Below, piece after piece: positions 1 to 6,865 of a stretch of DNA of 19,332 bases. The stretch's first letter is position 1. Each line of letters begins with the position of its first letter. Source of the stretch: Rhizobacter sp. (GTDB lineage: Bacteria > Pseudomonadota > Gammaproteobacteria > Burkholderiales > Burkholderiaceae_C). Made by a program: the position numbers and the translations under genes. The DNA lies in contig JANYBE010000025.1 of the NCBI GenBank assembly GCA_025360945.1, positions 1 through 19,332 on the forward strand. Direction: 5' to 3'. Under the pieces are notes generated by a model. That model was given only the letters and a program-made list of their open reading frames with translations. It ran no database searches and was not told the origin of the DNA.

Positions 1-522
1 GCTGCCGACGCCGTGCTGGCCGAGCGCGGCGCGCACGGACTCACTCTGCGCGACGTGGCCAGGGCGGCTGGGGTCTCGCACGGTGCGCCCTACCATCACT
101 ACGCCAGCCGGAACGAGTTGCTCGCCGCCGTTGCCGAGCGCGGCTTCATGACCTTGGGCGACGCGATGGCGCAAGCTGTCGCCGTGCCTGACACCCGCGA
201 ACGACTGCTGCGCGTCTCGCAGGCCTACGTCGACTGCGCGCGTGCGCACCCTGAGCGGTTTCGCCTTATGTTCGGCCCGCTGCTGGCCAGCAAAGACGAA
301 CATCCGGCACTGAAGGACGCAGCCCAACGCGCCTTCGGCTTCGTGCTGGCCGCCGCCAATGCCCACGACAAGAAGCACGGCGCCAGCTTGGCCCTGGCCG
401 GCTGGAGCTTGGCGCACGGCCTCAGCCATCTGATGATCGACGGTGCATTCGAAGGCCTGCCGATGAAGCAGCAGAACCCTGACACGCTTGCTCGCAAACT
501 CAGCGAGCGAATGTTCGGATGA
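1..522 (+). CDS. TetR/AcrR-family transcriptional regulator, 5' end cut by the window edge
   Basis: The frame is open from base 1, so the first residues lie outside the window; the GTG at 13 is internal and not a convincing start. The visible N-terminus carries the TetR helix-turn-helix (LTLRDVARAAGVSHGAPYHH, then YASRNELLAAVAERGF). The C-terminal half matches the WHG-type ligand domain (TetR_C_33), with the signature GWSLAHGLSHLMIDGAF near its end. Such proteins bind an operator as dimers and release it when a small ligand occupies the C-terminal domain. The gene probably controls something to the left of the window, because nothing convincing follows for 400 bases. The ligand cannot be predicted. 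The family call is secure. Confidence 0.93.
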   Translation, partial: AADAVLAERGAHGLTLRDVARAAGVSHGAPYHHYASRNELLAAVAERGFMTLGDAMAQAVAVPDTRERLLRVSQAYVDCARAHPERFRLMFGPLLASKDEHPALKDAAQRAFGFVLAAANAHDKKHGASLALAGWSLAHGLSHLMIDGAFEGLPMKQQNPDTLARKLSERMFG

Positions 523-928
523 GCATGGGCAATGCGACAGATAGTTTGGCCGCGAGAGGCTGGGGTAGCTTCACCATAGTCGACAAAGGAAGGTCTGGCC
601 TGGAAGGGCGAGTGACTGTCAAGTCGACCGCGACCATCGCTAGCTGATGACCACAATGGTCCCGTCGAAGGCCACCACTTGGCGTCGCCAATTCCGAGGG
701 CAGGTTCAGAGCAGCGGCCCACGAAGCCGGACTCTCAGCGCTCGACCCAAAGGAGCCGGTGGAGGCGGCGAATCGCCTGCCCGAAACCGAACCTTCCGGA
801 AACGCTGAAGCGACCTGCGGCGACACTGCGATGACCGCTTTCCAACTGCGTCACTCATCCGGACGCTGGGCTTGGAACGGGACCCAGAATTGTTTGTGCG
901 GCGGCTGCCGACCCACACAATTTCGGCA
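523..928. other. intergenic region without a convincing gene
   Basis: This stretch lies between the TetR stop and the end of the minus-strand alpha/beta hydrolase. The overlapping open frames on both strands have serine/arginine/proline-rich products that look like out-of-frame translations and match no family I recognise. I see no tRNA, strong terminator hairpin or repeat. Confidence 0.5.
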
Positions 929-1855
929 TTATGTATGTCCGATTTGGCGGTGTGGCACTTGTCGTGGAGCGGGGTCTGGGCGCACGGGTGGGGAAGGGAC
1001 CTCGCCGAGCGATCTGAAGCCGACGCCGACGCCGAGAAACTGAACCAATCGTTGGCTCGAGAGGTCGCTCGCATCGTCGGTCTTGACTCCCCAGTAGTCG
1101 CTGTGGTCCGCGCCTGAGATCCACTCGCGATCGATTTTTCCGGGCGTCATCGGGATGTCGCCATACCGCCCCAAGGCACTTGGAAGAACGTGGTCGCCAG
1201 CAAGCGTCTCTCCCAGAGGTGCAGCGACGGCGAGAACCGGATCGTCGGGGGAGTAGAGGACGCGGACATGCTCCGGCCTCAACAACGCGTCGTAGAGCTC
1301 GCCGCCCTTGCAGACCATGTATGTTGGAACCGCTGCCGCCATCAGGCAGACCTTCTGCACCTTCTTCTCACCCGGCTTGCCGATCATGTACTTGATGGTC
1401 TCCAGGATGACACGGCAGCCCAGAGAGTGACCCACGAAAAACAGGTTGCGAACGTCCGTGCGTTGCAGCAGGTAGTCACCCAACGCGGCAGCTGTCTCGA
1501 TGGACTTCTTGATGGCGACCGGGTAGACAAGGAAGTCGACCTTGTCGACGGGTCCCGGCCAGTCCGCATCGCCCGGCCAGAACGCGTCGCCCAGCATGGC
1601 TTCGAGGCGCACCATGTCGCCGGACGTCAACGTCGCTTCTTGTCGCCGCCTGAATGCGCTGTAGTCCTCCTCGGCCTCAGTTCGGGTGTTGTTGAAGCCG
1701 TGCACGAGTACGAGTAGATCCGTCTGTATGAATTGCCTGAAACCCTGCCACTGAGCCTCACACGGGTTGCCAACGTCGCCGCCCTCGGGTTGAGTGCGCA
1801 ACCAGAGCTTGAGCTTGGGCGCGTATCCGGGGAATTCACCGGCATCTCTGGACAT
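929..1855 (-). CDS. alpha/beta hydrolase fold protein (esterase/lipase-like)
   Basis: A 308-residue protein without signal peptide. Visible hydrolase features are an HGF oxyanion-hole strand (LLVLVHGFNN, about residues 47-56), the nucleophile elbow FVGHSLGCR with Ser144, an acid candidate in YSPDDPVL (Asp204/205) and a histidine candidate in GADHSDYWG (His251). The region between HGF and GHSLG (TEAEEDYSAFRRR, then DKVDFLVYP) resembles the DUF900-like serine hydrolases that act on unknown esters or lipids. An AGGA Shine-Dalgarno sits just before the ATG. The gene follows the membrane protein at 1864-2991 by 8 bases on the same strand, so the two are probably co-transcribed and may act together at the membrane. 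The last 35 residues, rich in proline and arginine, look like a disordered tail. The fold call is firm; the substrate is unknown. Confidence 0.85.
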   Translation of the reverse strand: MSRDAGEFPGYAPKLKLWLRTQPEGGDVGNPCEAQWQGFRQFIQTDLLVLVHGFNNTRTEAEEDYSAFRRRQEATLTSGDMVRLEAMLGDAFWPGDADWPGPVDKVDFLVYPVAIKKSIETAAALGDYLLQRTDVRNLFFVGHSLGCRVILETIKYMIGKPGEKKVQKVCLMAAAVPTYMVCKGGELYDALLRPEHVRVLYSPDDPVLAVAAPLGETLAGDHVLPSALGRYGDIPMTPGKIDREWISGADHSDYWGVKTDDASDLSSQRLVQFLGVGVGFRSLGEVPSPPVRPDPAPRQVPHRQIGHT

Positions 1856-1863
1856 GGCGATTC

Positions 1864-2991
1864 CTATTTCTTCGTGAAGCTAATCTGCGAAATAGCGGAG
1901 ATCACATCCTTGGCGATCGGAGCCAAGGCCCCACCGAGTGCGGAGCGGATCACAGCCGCCAGAAGCAGGTCGTGCTTCCAGGCGAAAGAGACACCACCTA
2001 GGATGGCGGCGATGGGGTTCGAGAGGCCGGGACCCGCCGGGTCCACCGTCATCACCTGCGCGAACAGCAGGACCACGGCTCCAACCACCACGGCCCAAAG
2101 TTGATTGAGCTCGTCCCATCGACTCGACGTGACGCCCTGAAACGAGTCAAGCTGCCGACGCATCAAAAGCCGGATGCGCGCGTAGCGTTCGGACTGCGCC
2201 TGGTTGTTCTGGGTCGGAGAGCTTGCGAGGAACGCGCGCCAGACGTCTGCATCATCGACCAGGCAGCCGCGCGTGAAGAACGAATACAGATGCTGGTAAG
2301 CCTCCGGGTTGTTCAGCACGGTATCGGCGGCATCTTGAATCTGCGACATCATCCGCGCGATTTCGAGCTCAAATACGGCTCGGTCGATGCCTCGCCAGTG
2401 CAACCAGTCCGACCGAGGCGCAAGCTTGTCGGGCATTTTCTGCCCCGAAGTCAGGTGAAAAAATTCGGCGTAAGCGCGATCTGGTGAATAGCCCACCGAG
2501 GGCAACGGTGGAGTCGCAGGCGCCGCGACCGGGGCAGCGGTCGTCGGCATACCCGGCGCCGGCGCGATCGCTTGCGCTCCCGAGACATGGGGCCCGGCCG
2601 GTGACGTTGCCGGTTGTGGAGTCACCGAGTCGAGCCCGGCGGTTCGCATCTCCGCCCGTACGTTGTAGTGCCCGGTGCCGTGGACCATGCCGAGCACGGA
2701 TGACATCTCGGCGCCGAGCACTTTCGGCACGTCGGCGTCGGACTGCGACAGCCAGCGAACAACGGCGGACCGATGGAATCGGCCCTGTACCGACATTAGT
2801 TTCTTGAAGGCCTCTAGAAGCGCCACGGTGAGAGCGCTGGCTCCAGCAAGCGGAATCAGATAGTTTTGAAGTGCTTGGACCAGCAGTTGCAGGCCGGCGG
2901 CAGTTGGGTCCGATGCAGCATCGGCCGCCCTGGCCGCCGTCACAGATGCCAACAGAAGTGCCAACGCCGAGAACCTAGCAAACGCTTTCAT
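1864..2991 (-). CDS. exported/membrane protein of unknown function, partner of the downstream hydrolase
   Basis: A 375-residue protein that I cannot assign to a named family. It begins with a clear Sec signal peptide (ALALLLASVTAARA, probable cleavage near residue 21-23). A hydrophobic segment follows at about 42-60, then a Pro/Ala/Thr-rich linker (about 121-165), a soluble helical region (about 168-290) and a C-terminal block of hydrophobic helices (about 297-316, 324-337 and 342-360). The last helices are glycine-rich (NPIAAILGGVSFAW, SALGGALAPIAKDV). The start is supported by an AGGAG six bases before the ATG. The likely topology puts the linker and helical region on one side of the inner membrane between two membrane anchors; this is inference. 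The 8-base gap to the alpha/beta hydrolase suggests a two-gene unit. Confidence 0.75.
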   Translation of the reverse strand: MKAFARFSALALLLASVTAARAADAASDPTAAGLQLLVQALQNYLIPLAGASALTVALLEAFKKLMSVQGRFHRSAVVRWLSQSDADVPKVLGAEMSSVLGMVHGTGHYNVRAEMRTAGLDSVTPQPATSPAGPHVSGAQAIAPAPGMPTTAAPVAAPATPPLPSVGYSPDRAYAEFFHLTSGQKMPDKLAPRSDWLHWRGIDRAVFELEIARMMSQIQDAADTVLNNPEAYQHLYSFFTRGCLVDDADVWRAFLASSPTQNNQAQSERYARIRLLMRRQLDSFQGVTSSRWDELNQLWAVVVGAVVLLFAQVMTVDPAGPGLSNPIAAILGGVSFAWKHDLLLAAVIRSALGGALAPIAKDVISAISQISFTKK

Positions 2992-3209
2992 ACGCTCTCC
3001 TGATGCGGTGTAGTTGGCGCGTCGCGACTTGTAGCACCAGACAGTGAGTTAGTCGAGTCGGGGTCACTTCTGCTTTGGAAAAATTTGTAGGCGTCAAAGC
3101 TCACTGCCACGCCGAACCTCGCGTCTGCGCTGGACCAGTCGGCATGGCAGGCCTTGTCGTGTCGACCCACCACCCGCGACGGCGGAATGCCTCTCCGAGG
3201 GTCAATCAA
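2988..3209 (-). CDS. possible 73-residue ORF overlapping the membrane-protein start
   Basis: The stop TGA of this frame overlaps the ATG of the downstream membrane protein in an ATGA arrangement, as seen in translationally coupled genes. The product is not recognised. It has a plausible central stretch (ARFGVAVSFDAYKFFQSRSD) followed by a Ser/Thr/Pro-rich tail. Codon use in the tail is not GC-biased at third positions like the neighbours, and the downstream gene has its own good ribosome site. It may be a chance frame, so confidence is low. Confidence 0.22.
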   Translation of the reverse strand: MIDPRRGIPPSRVVGRHDKACHADWSSADARFGVAVSFDAYKFFQSRSDPDSTNSLSGATSRDAPTTPHQESV

Positions 3210-3224
3210 CGCCGATGGCCGACC

Positions 3225-3252
3225 GCTTCCGCCGCCGAAGGCGGCCTGAAGC
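3225..3252. terminator. GC-rich hairpin between the buf operon and the membrane-protein operon
   Basis: The + strand reads GCTTC-C-GCCGCC-GAA-GGCGGC-CT-GAAGC: a perfect 6-bp GC stem with a 3-base loop, extended by a 5-bp outer stem across a small internal loop. It lies about 65 bases downstream of the minus-strand hydrolase stop at 3317, so it could end the buf transcript. There is no clear T tract, so intrinsic termination is unproven; it could instead protect a 3' end. The rest of the 2992-3316 gap shows nothing else I can support. Confidence 0.4.
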
Positions 3253-3316
3253 AGATCTCGGCTAACGACCCCAAGCAGACAATCATCCCAGCTAAAAGCG
3301 GACGCCCGAAGGCTGC

Positions 3317-4162
3317 CTATGGCGCGACATTCAAACCATCGGCTGCAAACACGACCGAACCCTTGTAGCGTCGCGCGATCGAGGCCAGTACCGCTTCCTG
3401 CGACTTGTCGATCACAGGTGACAAGTGACTCAGCAACAACTTGCCGGCATGTGCCTCCTCCGCCACTTCGCCAATCGCCTTCGGCGGCGTGTGCAGGGTG
3501 TAGAGAATCGTCGGCGAACCCGGCGGATCGAGCACGACGCTGTTAAAGACGAGCAGACTTGTGCCGCGCGAGATGCGGCGCAGGTCGGGAAGCCCCTCGG
3601 CATCGATGTCGCCGCTGAACGTGATGCTCTTGCCGGCATGGTCTATCCGGTAGATCACCGCCGGGGCGTCGCGGTGGTGCCCGGCGATCGCGCTCACCAC
3701 CAGGTCGCCATCGGCGTAGACCTTCGCCGGCGTGGCATCAGTCCGAACGGTGGCTGGAATATCGGTGGGCTGGATCGTCATCGGCGCCGAGAAGTCACGC
3801 AAATAGCCGAACGCGCCCTCCGGCCCGAACAACAGATCGACGAAACGGCTCGTCGAGGGAAAGCTCGCGTCGTCGCCAGAGCCCTTGCGCCCGTCCGGTC
3901 CGAACACCTGGAACCTGATCGGCCCGTTACTCGACACGGCCCGTGCCTTGAACAGGCCCGGCAGTTCGCCGGCGTGATCGATGTGCAGATGCGTCAACAG
4001 CACGACATCGACCTTCGCCAGCGACAACTTCGCCTCGCCGAGACGCGCGAACGAGCCTGGCCCGGCGTCGACGAGGATGCGTGGCGTACCGTCGACCAGC
4101 ACGATGTAGCTTGACCCCGCCCGCCCCGTTGCGCCAGGCCCTCCCGAGCCGAGCACTACCAA
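3317..4162 (-). CDS. MBL-fold metallo-hydrolase, N-terminal signal region frameshifted
   Basis: The body is a metallo-beta-lactamase fold of the RNase Z/arylsulfatase-like type: LGSGGPGATGR, then THLHIDHAGELPGLF with ligands His58, His60, Asp62 and His63, then GHHRDAPAVIYRI (His162/163), TFSGDID (Asp185) and LLLSHLSP (His246). All metal ligands are present, so the catalytic domain looks intact. The coordinates use a TTG at 4162, the only near-start in this frame. The natural start is almost certainly the ATG at 4278, which has a good GGAG site and encodes a signal peptide in another frame (see 4163-4278). It lies 49 bases after the DoxX gene on the same strand, so it is probably the fifth gene of the buf operon and was originally periplasmic. 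Its substrate is unknown. As written, the gene may be inactive. Confidence 0.85.
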   Translation of the reverse strand: MVVLGSGGPGATGRAGSSYIVLVDGTPRILVDAGPGSFARLGEAKLSLAKVDVVLLTHLHIDHAGELPGLFKARAVSSNGPIRFQVFGPDGRKGSGDDASFPSTSRFVDLLFGPEGAFGYLRDFSAPMTIQPTDIPATVRTDATPAKVYADGDLVVSAIAGHHRDAPAVIYRIDHAGKSITFSGDIDAEGLPDLRRISRGTSLLVFNSVVLDPPGSPTILYTLHTPPKAIGEVAEEAHAGKLLLSHLSPVIDKSQEAVLASIARRYKGSVVFAADGLNVAP

Positions 4163-4278
4163 TGACAGGGCTGGAGGGGTCGCAGGCGGCGCACGGACTG
4201 TGCCCCCGCATCGATCACAAGACCAATGGTGAGCAGACCGATAAGGCCGGCACGGGCAAGTCGATAAGCAATCGTCAT
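4163..4278 (-). pseudogene. out-of-frame start and signal peptide of the MBL-fold hydrolase
   Basis: From ATG 4278, preceded by GGAG nine bases upstream, the frame gives MTIAYRLARAGLIGLLTIGL followed by VIDAGAQ, a typical Sec signal sequence. It then runs out of frame and stops just before the hydrolase body. The hydrolase frame continues smoothly leftwards through RAPPATPPALSL towards the same point. The two frames join at the run of five G on the minus strand (4203-4207). One additional G there would give VIDAGGTVRAPPATPPALSL in a single frame. The sequence therefore shows a one-base deletion in a homopolymer: a real mutation, a sequencing or assembly error, or much less likely a programmed -1 shift. 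Confidence 0.75.
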
Positions 4279-4327
4279 GAGACGGGTCTCCAGTGGGCGG
4301 ACGACGCGCGTCGTCTCGAACAACGAA

Positions 4328-4807
4328 TCACGCGACCTTGAGCAACCTGTCGCACGACAGGGCGCCTGCGCCGCGGCCGATGAGATAGAGCAGCAACGCC
4401 GCCCAGGACAAGTGGGTAGGCCAAGCGTCGGGATAGACGAACACCTGGATCGTCAAGGTCATGCCCAGCAGCGCCAGGGCGGACAGGCGCGTGAATAGAC
4501 CGAGCACTAGCAGAATGGGAAACAGGTGTTCCGCATAGGTCGCCAAATGCGCCGCGATTTCCGGCGGAATGAACGGCAGCTTGTATTCGCTTCGAAACAG
4601 TTCGTAGGCGCCGTCGGTGATGTGCAGGAAACCATCAACCTTGGTGCGCCCGGAAAAAAAGAAGATGGCGGCGATCGAGATTCGGCTTGCGAGCGCGAGG
4701 ACATCATGGCTGATCCAACGCGACAGGCCGCTGGCAACGGCGTTCCAGCGGGCTCGAAGGCCATTTCCTCTCATGGCGGTTGTCGACATGGTGGCGGAGC
4801 GGTTCAT
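4328..4807 (-). CDS. DoxX-family membrane protein of the bufferin operon
   Basis: A 159-residue DoxX-type protein with about four hydrophobic helices (about 36-53, 87-107, 109-125, 133-148). Family marks include SRISIAAIFFFSGRTKVDGF, the H-x-F-P start of the second helix (AEHLFPILLVLGLFTRLSAL) and the acidic/aromatic stretch FVYPDAWPTHLSW before the last helix. DoxX proteins are inner-membrane proteins often linked to redox chemistry, and a DoxX gene commonly closes bufferin-type operons. The ATG at 4807 overlaps the bufC stop in an ATGA arrangement, which supports this start and translational coupling; internal Met7 or Met12 are alternatives. The exact role in copper handling is not known to me. 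Confidence 0.88.
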   Translation of the reverse strand: MNRSATMSTTAMRGNGLRARWNAVASGLSRWISHDVLALASRISIAAIFFFSGRTKVDGFLHITDGAYELFRSEYKLPFIPPEIAAHLATYAEHLFPILLVLGLFTRLSALALLGMTLTIQVFVYPDAWPTHLSWAALLLYLIGRGAGALSCDRLLKVA

Positions 4808-5568
4808 GCAGGTCTCTCTTCGTTTGGGTCGGGACAGATCAATGCACCGGCAGACAACAGGTGCGAAAGCAGGACTGCAACGTCGACGTCGGCGCGCACC
4901 CCCAGCGCAGCGCCAGCAGCCTCGGCGAGCGGGAAGCTTTCGGAACAGGCGTTGAGAAAGGCAGCTCCTGAAGAGTCAAGGGTCTGCCACTCCACGGCAT
5001 CGACCGACCGGGTCAGCAACGCGCCTTCACCCTGCCAGACGATCTCGTCCGTGGTCTCGATGCTCAATCGGTTGGATGCCCAGATCGAATAGATCGGCAG
5101 GTCGTCGAACAGGCACCAGCGCGCGGCCGGATGAGGCCGCAGGATCAGGGCACCGAGTTGCTCCGGCGGCAGGTTTGCCAACCACGCGCCGTCGACCGCC
5201 ATCGCGTCCTCGGCGGTATGCGCTTCGATCCAGAGCCGGTCCAGGCGGGCAACACCGGGCAGGTACGGCAGATCGTGCGCCGGCTCGAACCCCGCGAGGA
5301 AGTCAGCAAACGTCTCCCCGTACATCAGCAGGCGCCCGTCGCGTGGTGGTTGCGCCCGGAAGTAGGTCGCCGCCGCAGCGCGAAACCAGTCGACTCCAAC
5401 GAGCCGGGCAACACTCGGAAAGTTCGCCTGCAGCGCATCGACGCAGCCGCTCATCGCCGTGTTGCGGTAGACCGCGAACGCAGGCTGAGTCGTCCATGAC
5501 GACGCGACATCCTGGTCGAACAGTGACTTGACGAAACCCGACTGGAAGCCGGCGAACGAGTCGCTCAT
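4804..5568 (-). CDS. bufC: BufC/HvfC-family partner protein of the DUF692 maturase (DUF2063)
   Basis: A 254-residue protein. The N-terminal DUF2063 domain is recognisable from FQSGFVKSLFDQDV, VYRNTAMSGCVDALQANFPS, VARLVGVDWFRAAAATYF and LPYLPGVARLDRLWIEAH; the C-terminal half is more variable. Some databases label the family putative DNA-binding, which the operon context does not support. In DUF692 systems the partner recruits the precursor peptide to the iron enzyme. Here it would pair with BufB to modify BufA cysteines in the cytoplasm. Start and stop overlap bufB and doxX by four bases each (ATGA at 5565-5568 and 4804-4807), showing tight coupling. Length is normal and no defect is seen. 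Confidence 0.9.
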   Translation of the reverse strand: MSDSFAGFQSGFVKSLFDQDVASSWTTQPAFAVYRNTAMSGCVDALQANFPSVARLVGVDWFRAAAATYFRAQPPRDGRLLMYGETFADFLAGFEPAHDLPYLPGVARLDRLWIEAHTAEDAMAVDGAWLANLPPEQLGALILRPHPAARWCLFDDLPIYSIWASNRLSIETTDEIVWQGEGALLTRSVDAVEWQTLDSSGAAFLNACSESFPLAEAAGAALGVRADVDVAVLLSHLLSAGALICPDPNEERPA

Positions 5569-6413
5569 GACGGGTGCTCAGACAGTTCGGCGACGCGGCA
5601 CAACTCGGTCGATGCGATGTGGCACTCACCGAGCAATGCTTCGAAAACGGGGACATTGCCATCGCGCTCGACCAGCGTTGGTCGGGCACCAATGCGCTCG
5701 ATGAGGTGTCGATACAGATCCCACACATCCGGTGCGATCGGCGCATCGTGTGAGTCGATCAGGAGTGCCTCGCCCAGCGCGGCATCCACGGTGTGACCGG
5801 CAAGATGGATTTCCATGACGGTCTCGGCCGGAAAGCGATCCAGATAATCGAAGGCGTCGAAGCCGAGATTGCGCGACGAGACGTACACGTTGTTCACGTC
5901 GAGGAGCAAGCCGCACCCGGTGCGGCGAACCAGCTCCTCAAGAAACCCGATCTCGTCCCAATCGTGGCCATCGATGCGCAGGTAGTGCGACGGGTTCTCG
6001 ATCGCAACCCATCGCCCCAGTGTCGACTGCAGCTGGTCGATGTTCGAGACGATGCGCCGCAACGCGTCGTTGTTGCGCGGGAACGGCAGCAGGTCGGGGA
6101 GGTTCATCCCGTTCCATGCCGACCAAGCCAGATGCTCAGAGACCAGTGCCGGTTCAACCCGCCGAACAAGCGCCACCAGGCGCTTGAGGTGGGCCGCGTC
6201 GAGCGGCGCATCGCCCGCGAGCGAGAGCGACACGCCATGCAGCGACAGCGGGTACACCGCGCGAATGGCGTCCAGCAGCCGCAGCCGAGGGCCACCGGCA
6301 ACGAGATAGTTCTCGGCATGTACCTCGAACCACATGCCTTCCGTCTTGCAAGCCAACGCTGCGTCGTGGTGCTCGGGCTTGAGCCCGAGCCCGGAAAGCA
6401 TGTGAGGGGTCAT
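5565..6413 (-). CDS. bufB: DUF692 multinuclear iron maturase of the bufferin system
   Basis: A 282-residue TIM-barrel protein of the DUF692 (MbnB/TglH/HvfB/BufB) family. Metal-binding motifs appear in the expected order: FEVHAENY (29-36), LHGVSLSLAG (58-67), VSEHLAW (91-97), AIENPSHYL (137-145), LLLDVNNVYVSS (169-180), EIHLAGH (201-207), the IDSHD loop (219-223) and LVERDGN (247-253). Family members use two or three iron ions and oxygen to rearrange cysteine residues of a peptide; for bufferins the reported product is thiooxazole rings. It starts 16 bases after bufA and overlaps bufC. All expected ligand motifs are intact, so it should be active. The substrate is inferred from the adjacent DUF2282 gene. 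Confidence 0.95.
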   Translation of the reverse strand: MTPHMLSGLGLKPEHHDAALACKTEGMWFEVHAENYLVAGGPRLRLLDAIRAVYPLSLHGVSLSLAGDAPLDAAHLKRLVALVRRVEPALVSEHLAWSAWNGMNLPDLLPFPRNNDALRRIVSNIDQLQSTLGRWVAIENPSHYLRIDGHDWDEIGFLEELVRRTGCGLLLDVNNVYVSSRNLGFDAFDYLDRFPAETVMEIHLAGHTVDAALGEALLIDSHDAPIAPDVWDLYRHLIERIGARPTLVERDGNVPVFEALLGECHIASTELCRVAELSEHPS

Positions 6414-6429
6414 TGCCGTACGCGTCGAA

Positions 6430-6717
6430 TCATGACTTCATTTCCGTCAGCGAACCTGTGCCCTTCGGCGTTTTCATCGTGACGCAGGTGCCGGCGGGCA
6501 CGGCCTTGAACGCGTTGCCCTGATAGTCGACCTTGGAGGTGCCGGCGCAAGTCGTGCCCGCACCTGCCTTGCAGTCGTTCTTGCCGGCCATGGCGACACC
6601 GTAGCACTTCTCCATGCCTGCCATCTTGTCGGCCATGGGCTTGGTGTCCTGCGCCATGGCGGCGCCTGCAGCAAGGGCGGAGAGTGTGAATGCGGTGATT
6701 GCGATTGAACGGTTCAT
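6430..6717 (-). CDS. bufA: bufferin precursor peptide, DUF2282 family (BufA1 type)
   Basis: A 95-residue protein with a Sec signal peptide (ITAFTLSALAAGAAMA, cleavage likely after Ala22) and a short mature part. Four cysteines sit in the family positions: EKCYGVA (Cys38), GKNDCKAG (Cys49), TTCAGTS (Cys57) and AGTCVTMK (Cys78). The start of the mature part is Met-rich (KPMADKMAGMEK). Bufferins are copper-binding RiPPs whose signal peptide is unusual in also serving as export signal after cytoplasmic modification. I chose the ATG at 6717, not the longer frame from 6813, because it begins the signal peptide and has GGAG about ten bases upstream; the promoter motif also lies inside the longer frame. 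It is the first gene of the buf operon. Confidence 0.93.
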   Translation of the reverse strand: MNRSIAITAFTLSALAAGAAMAQDTKPMADKMAGMEKCYGVAMAGKNDCKAGAGTTCAGTSKVDYQGNAFKAVPAGTCVTMKTPKGTGSLTEMKS

Positions 6718-6775
6718 GATGAGCTGACTCCGGTGGTTGAGAGAGGAACCTGCCAATTGGCGCGGTCGAAGGTAA

Positions 6776-6801
6776 TTCGCGATCGACAGCCCGCCGGTTA
6801 C
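6776..6801 (-). promoter_or_regulatory. SigF-type ECF promoter of the buf operon
   Basis: On the minus strand GTAACC (6801-6796) is followed after exactly 16 bases by CGAA (6779-6776). As I recall, this is the -35/-10 pair described for SigF-dependent genes of Caulobacter. The predicted transcript would begin near 6768-6770, giving a leader of about 50 bases before the bufA ATG. The match, spacing and gene context agree. Confidence 0.75.
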
Positions 6802-6839
6802 AGCACACCGCACAATTCGCCAACTTTTTTTGGTCGGCT

Positions 6840-6865
6840 GTAACCGACCTGCCCGATGACGCGAA
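6840..6865 (+). promoter_or_regulatory. second, divergent GTAACC-N16-CGAA motif overlapping the sigma-factor start
   Basis: On the plus strand GTAACC (6840-6845) is followed after 16 bases by CGAA (6862-6865), identical in spacing to the bufA promoter. The two -35 elements are the arms of an inverted repeat (GGTTACAGC 6796-6804 and GCTGTAACC 6837-6845). A transcript from this copy would begin near 6872, downstream of the only conventional start codon of the sigma gene (6856). It may be non-productive, regulatory, or a sign of a different translation start. Confidence 0.5.

Noticed and set aside
6720..6813. Longer bufA frame starting at 6813
   Set aside because: The extra 32 residues would bury the signal peptide and overlap the promoter motif; ATG 6717 has its own ribosome site.
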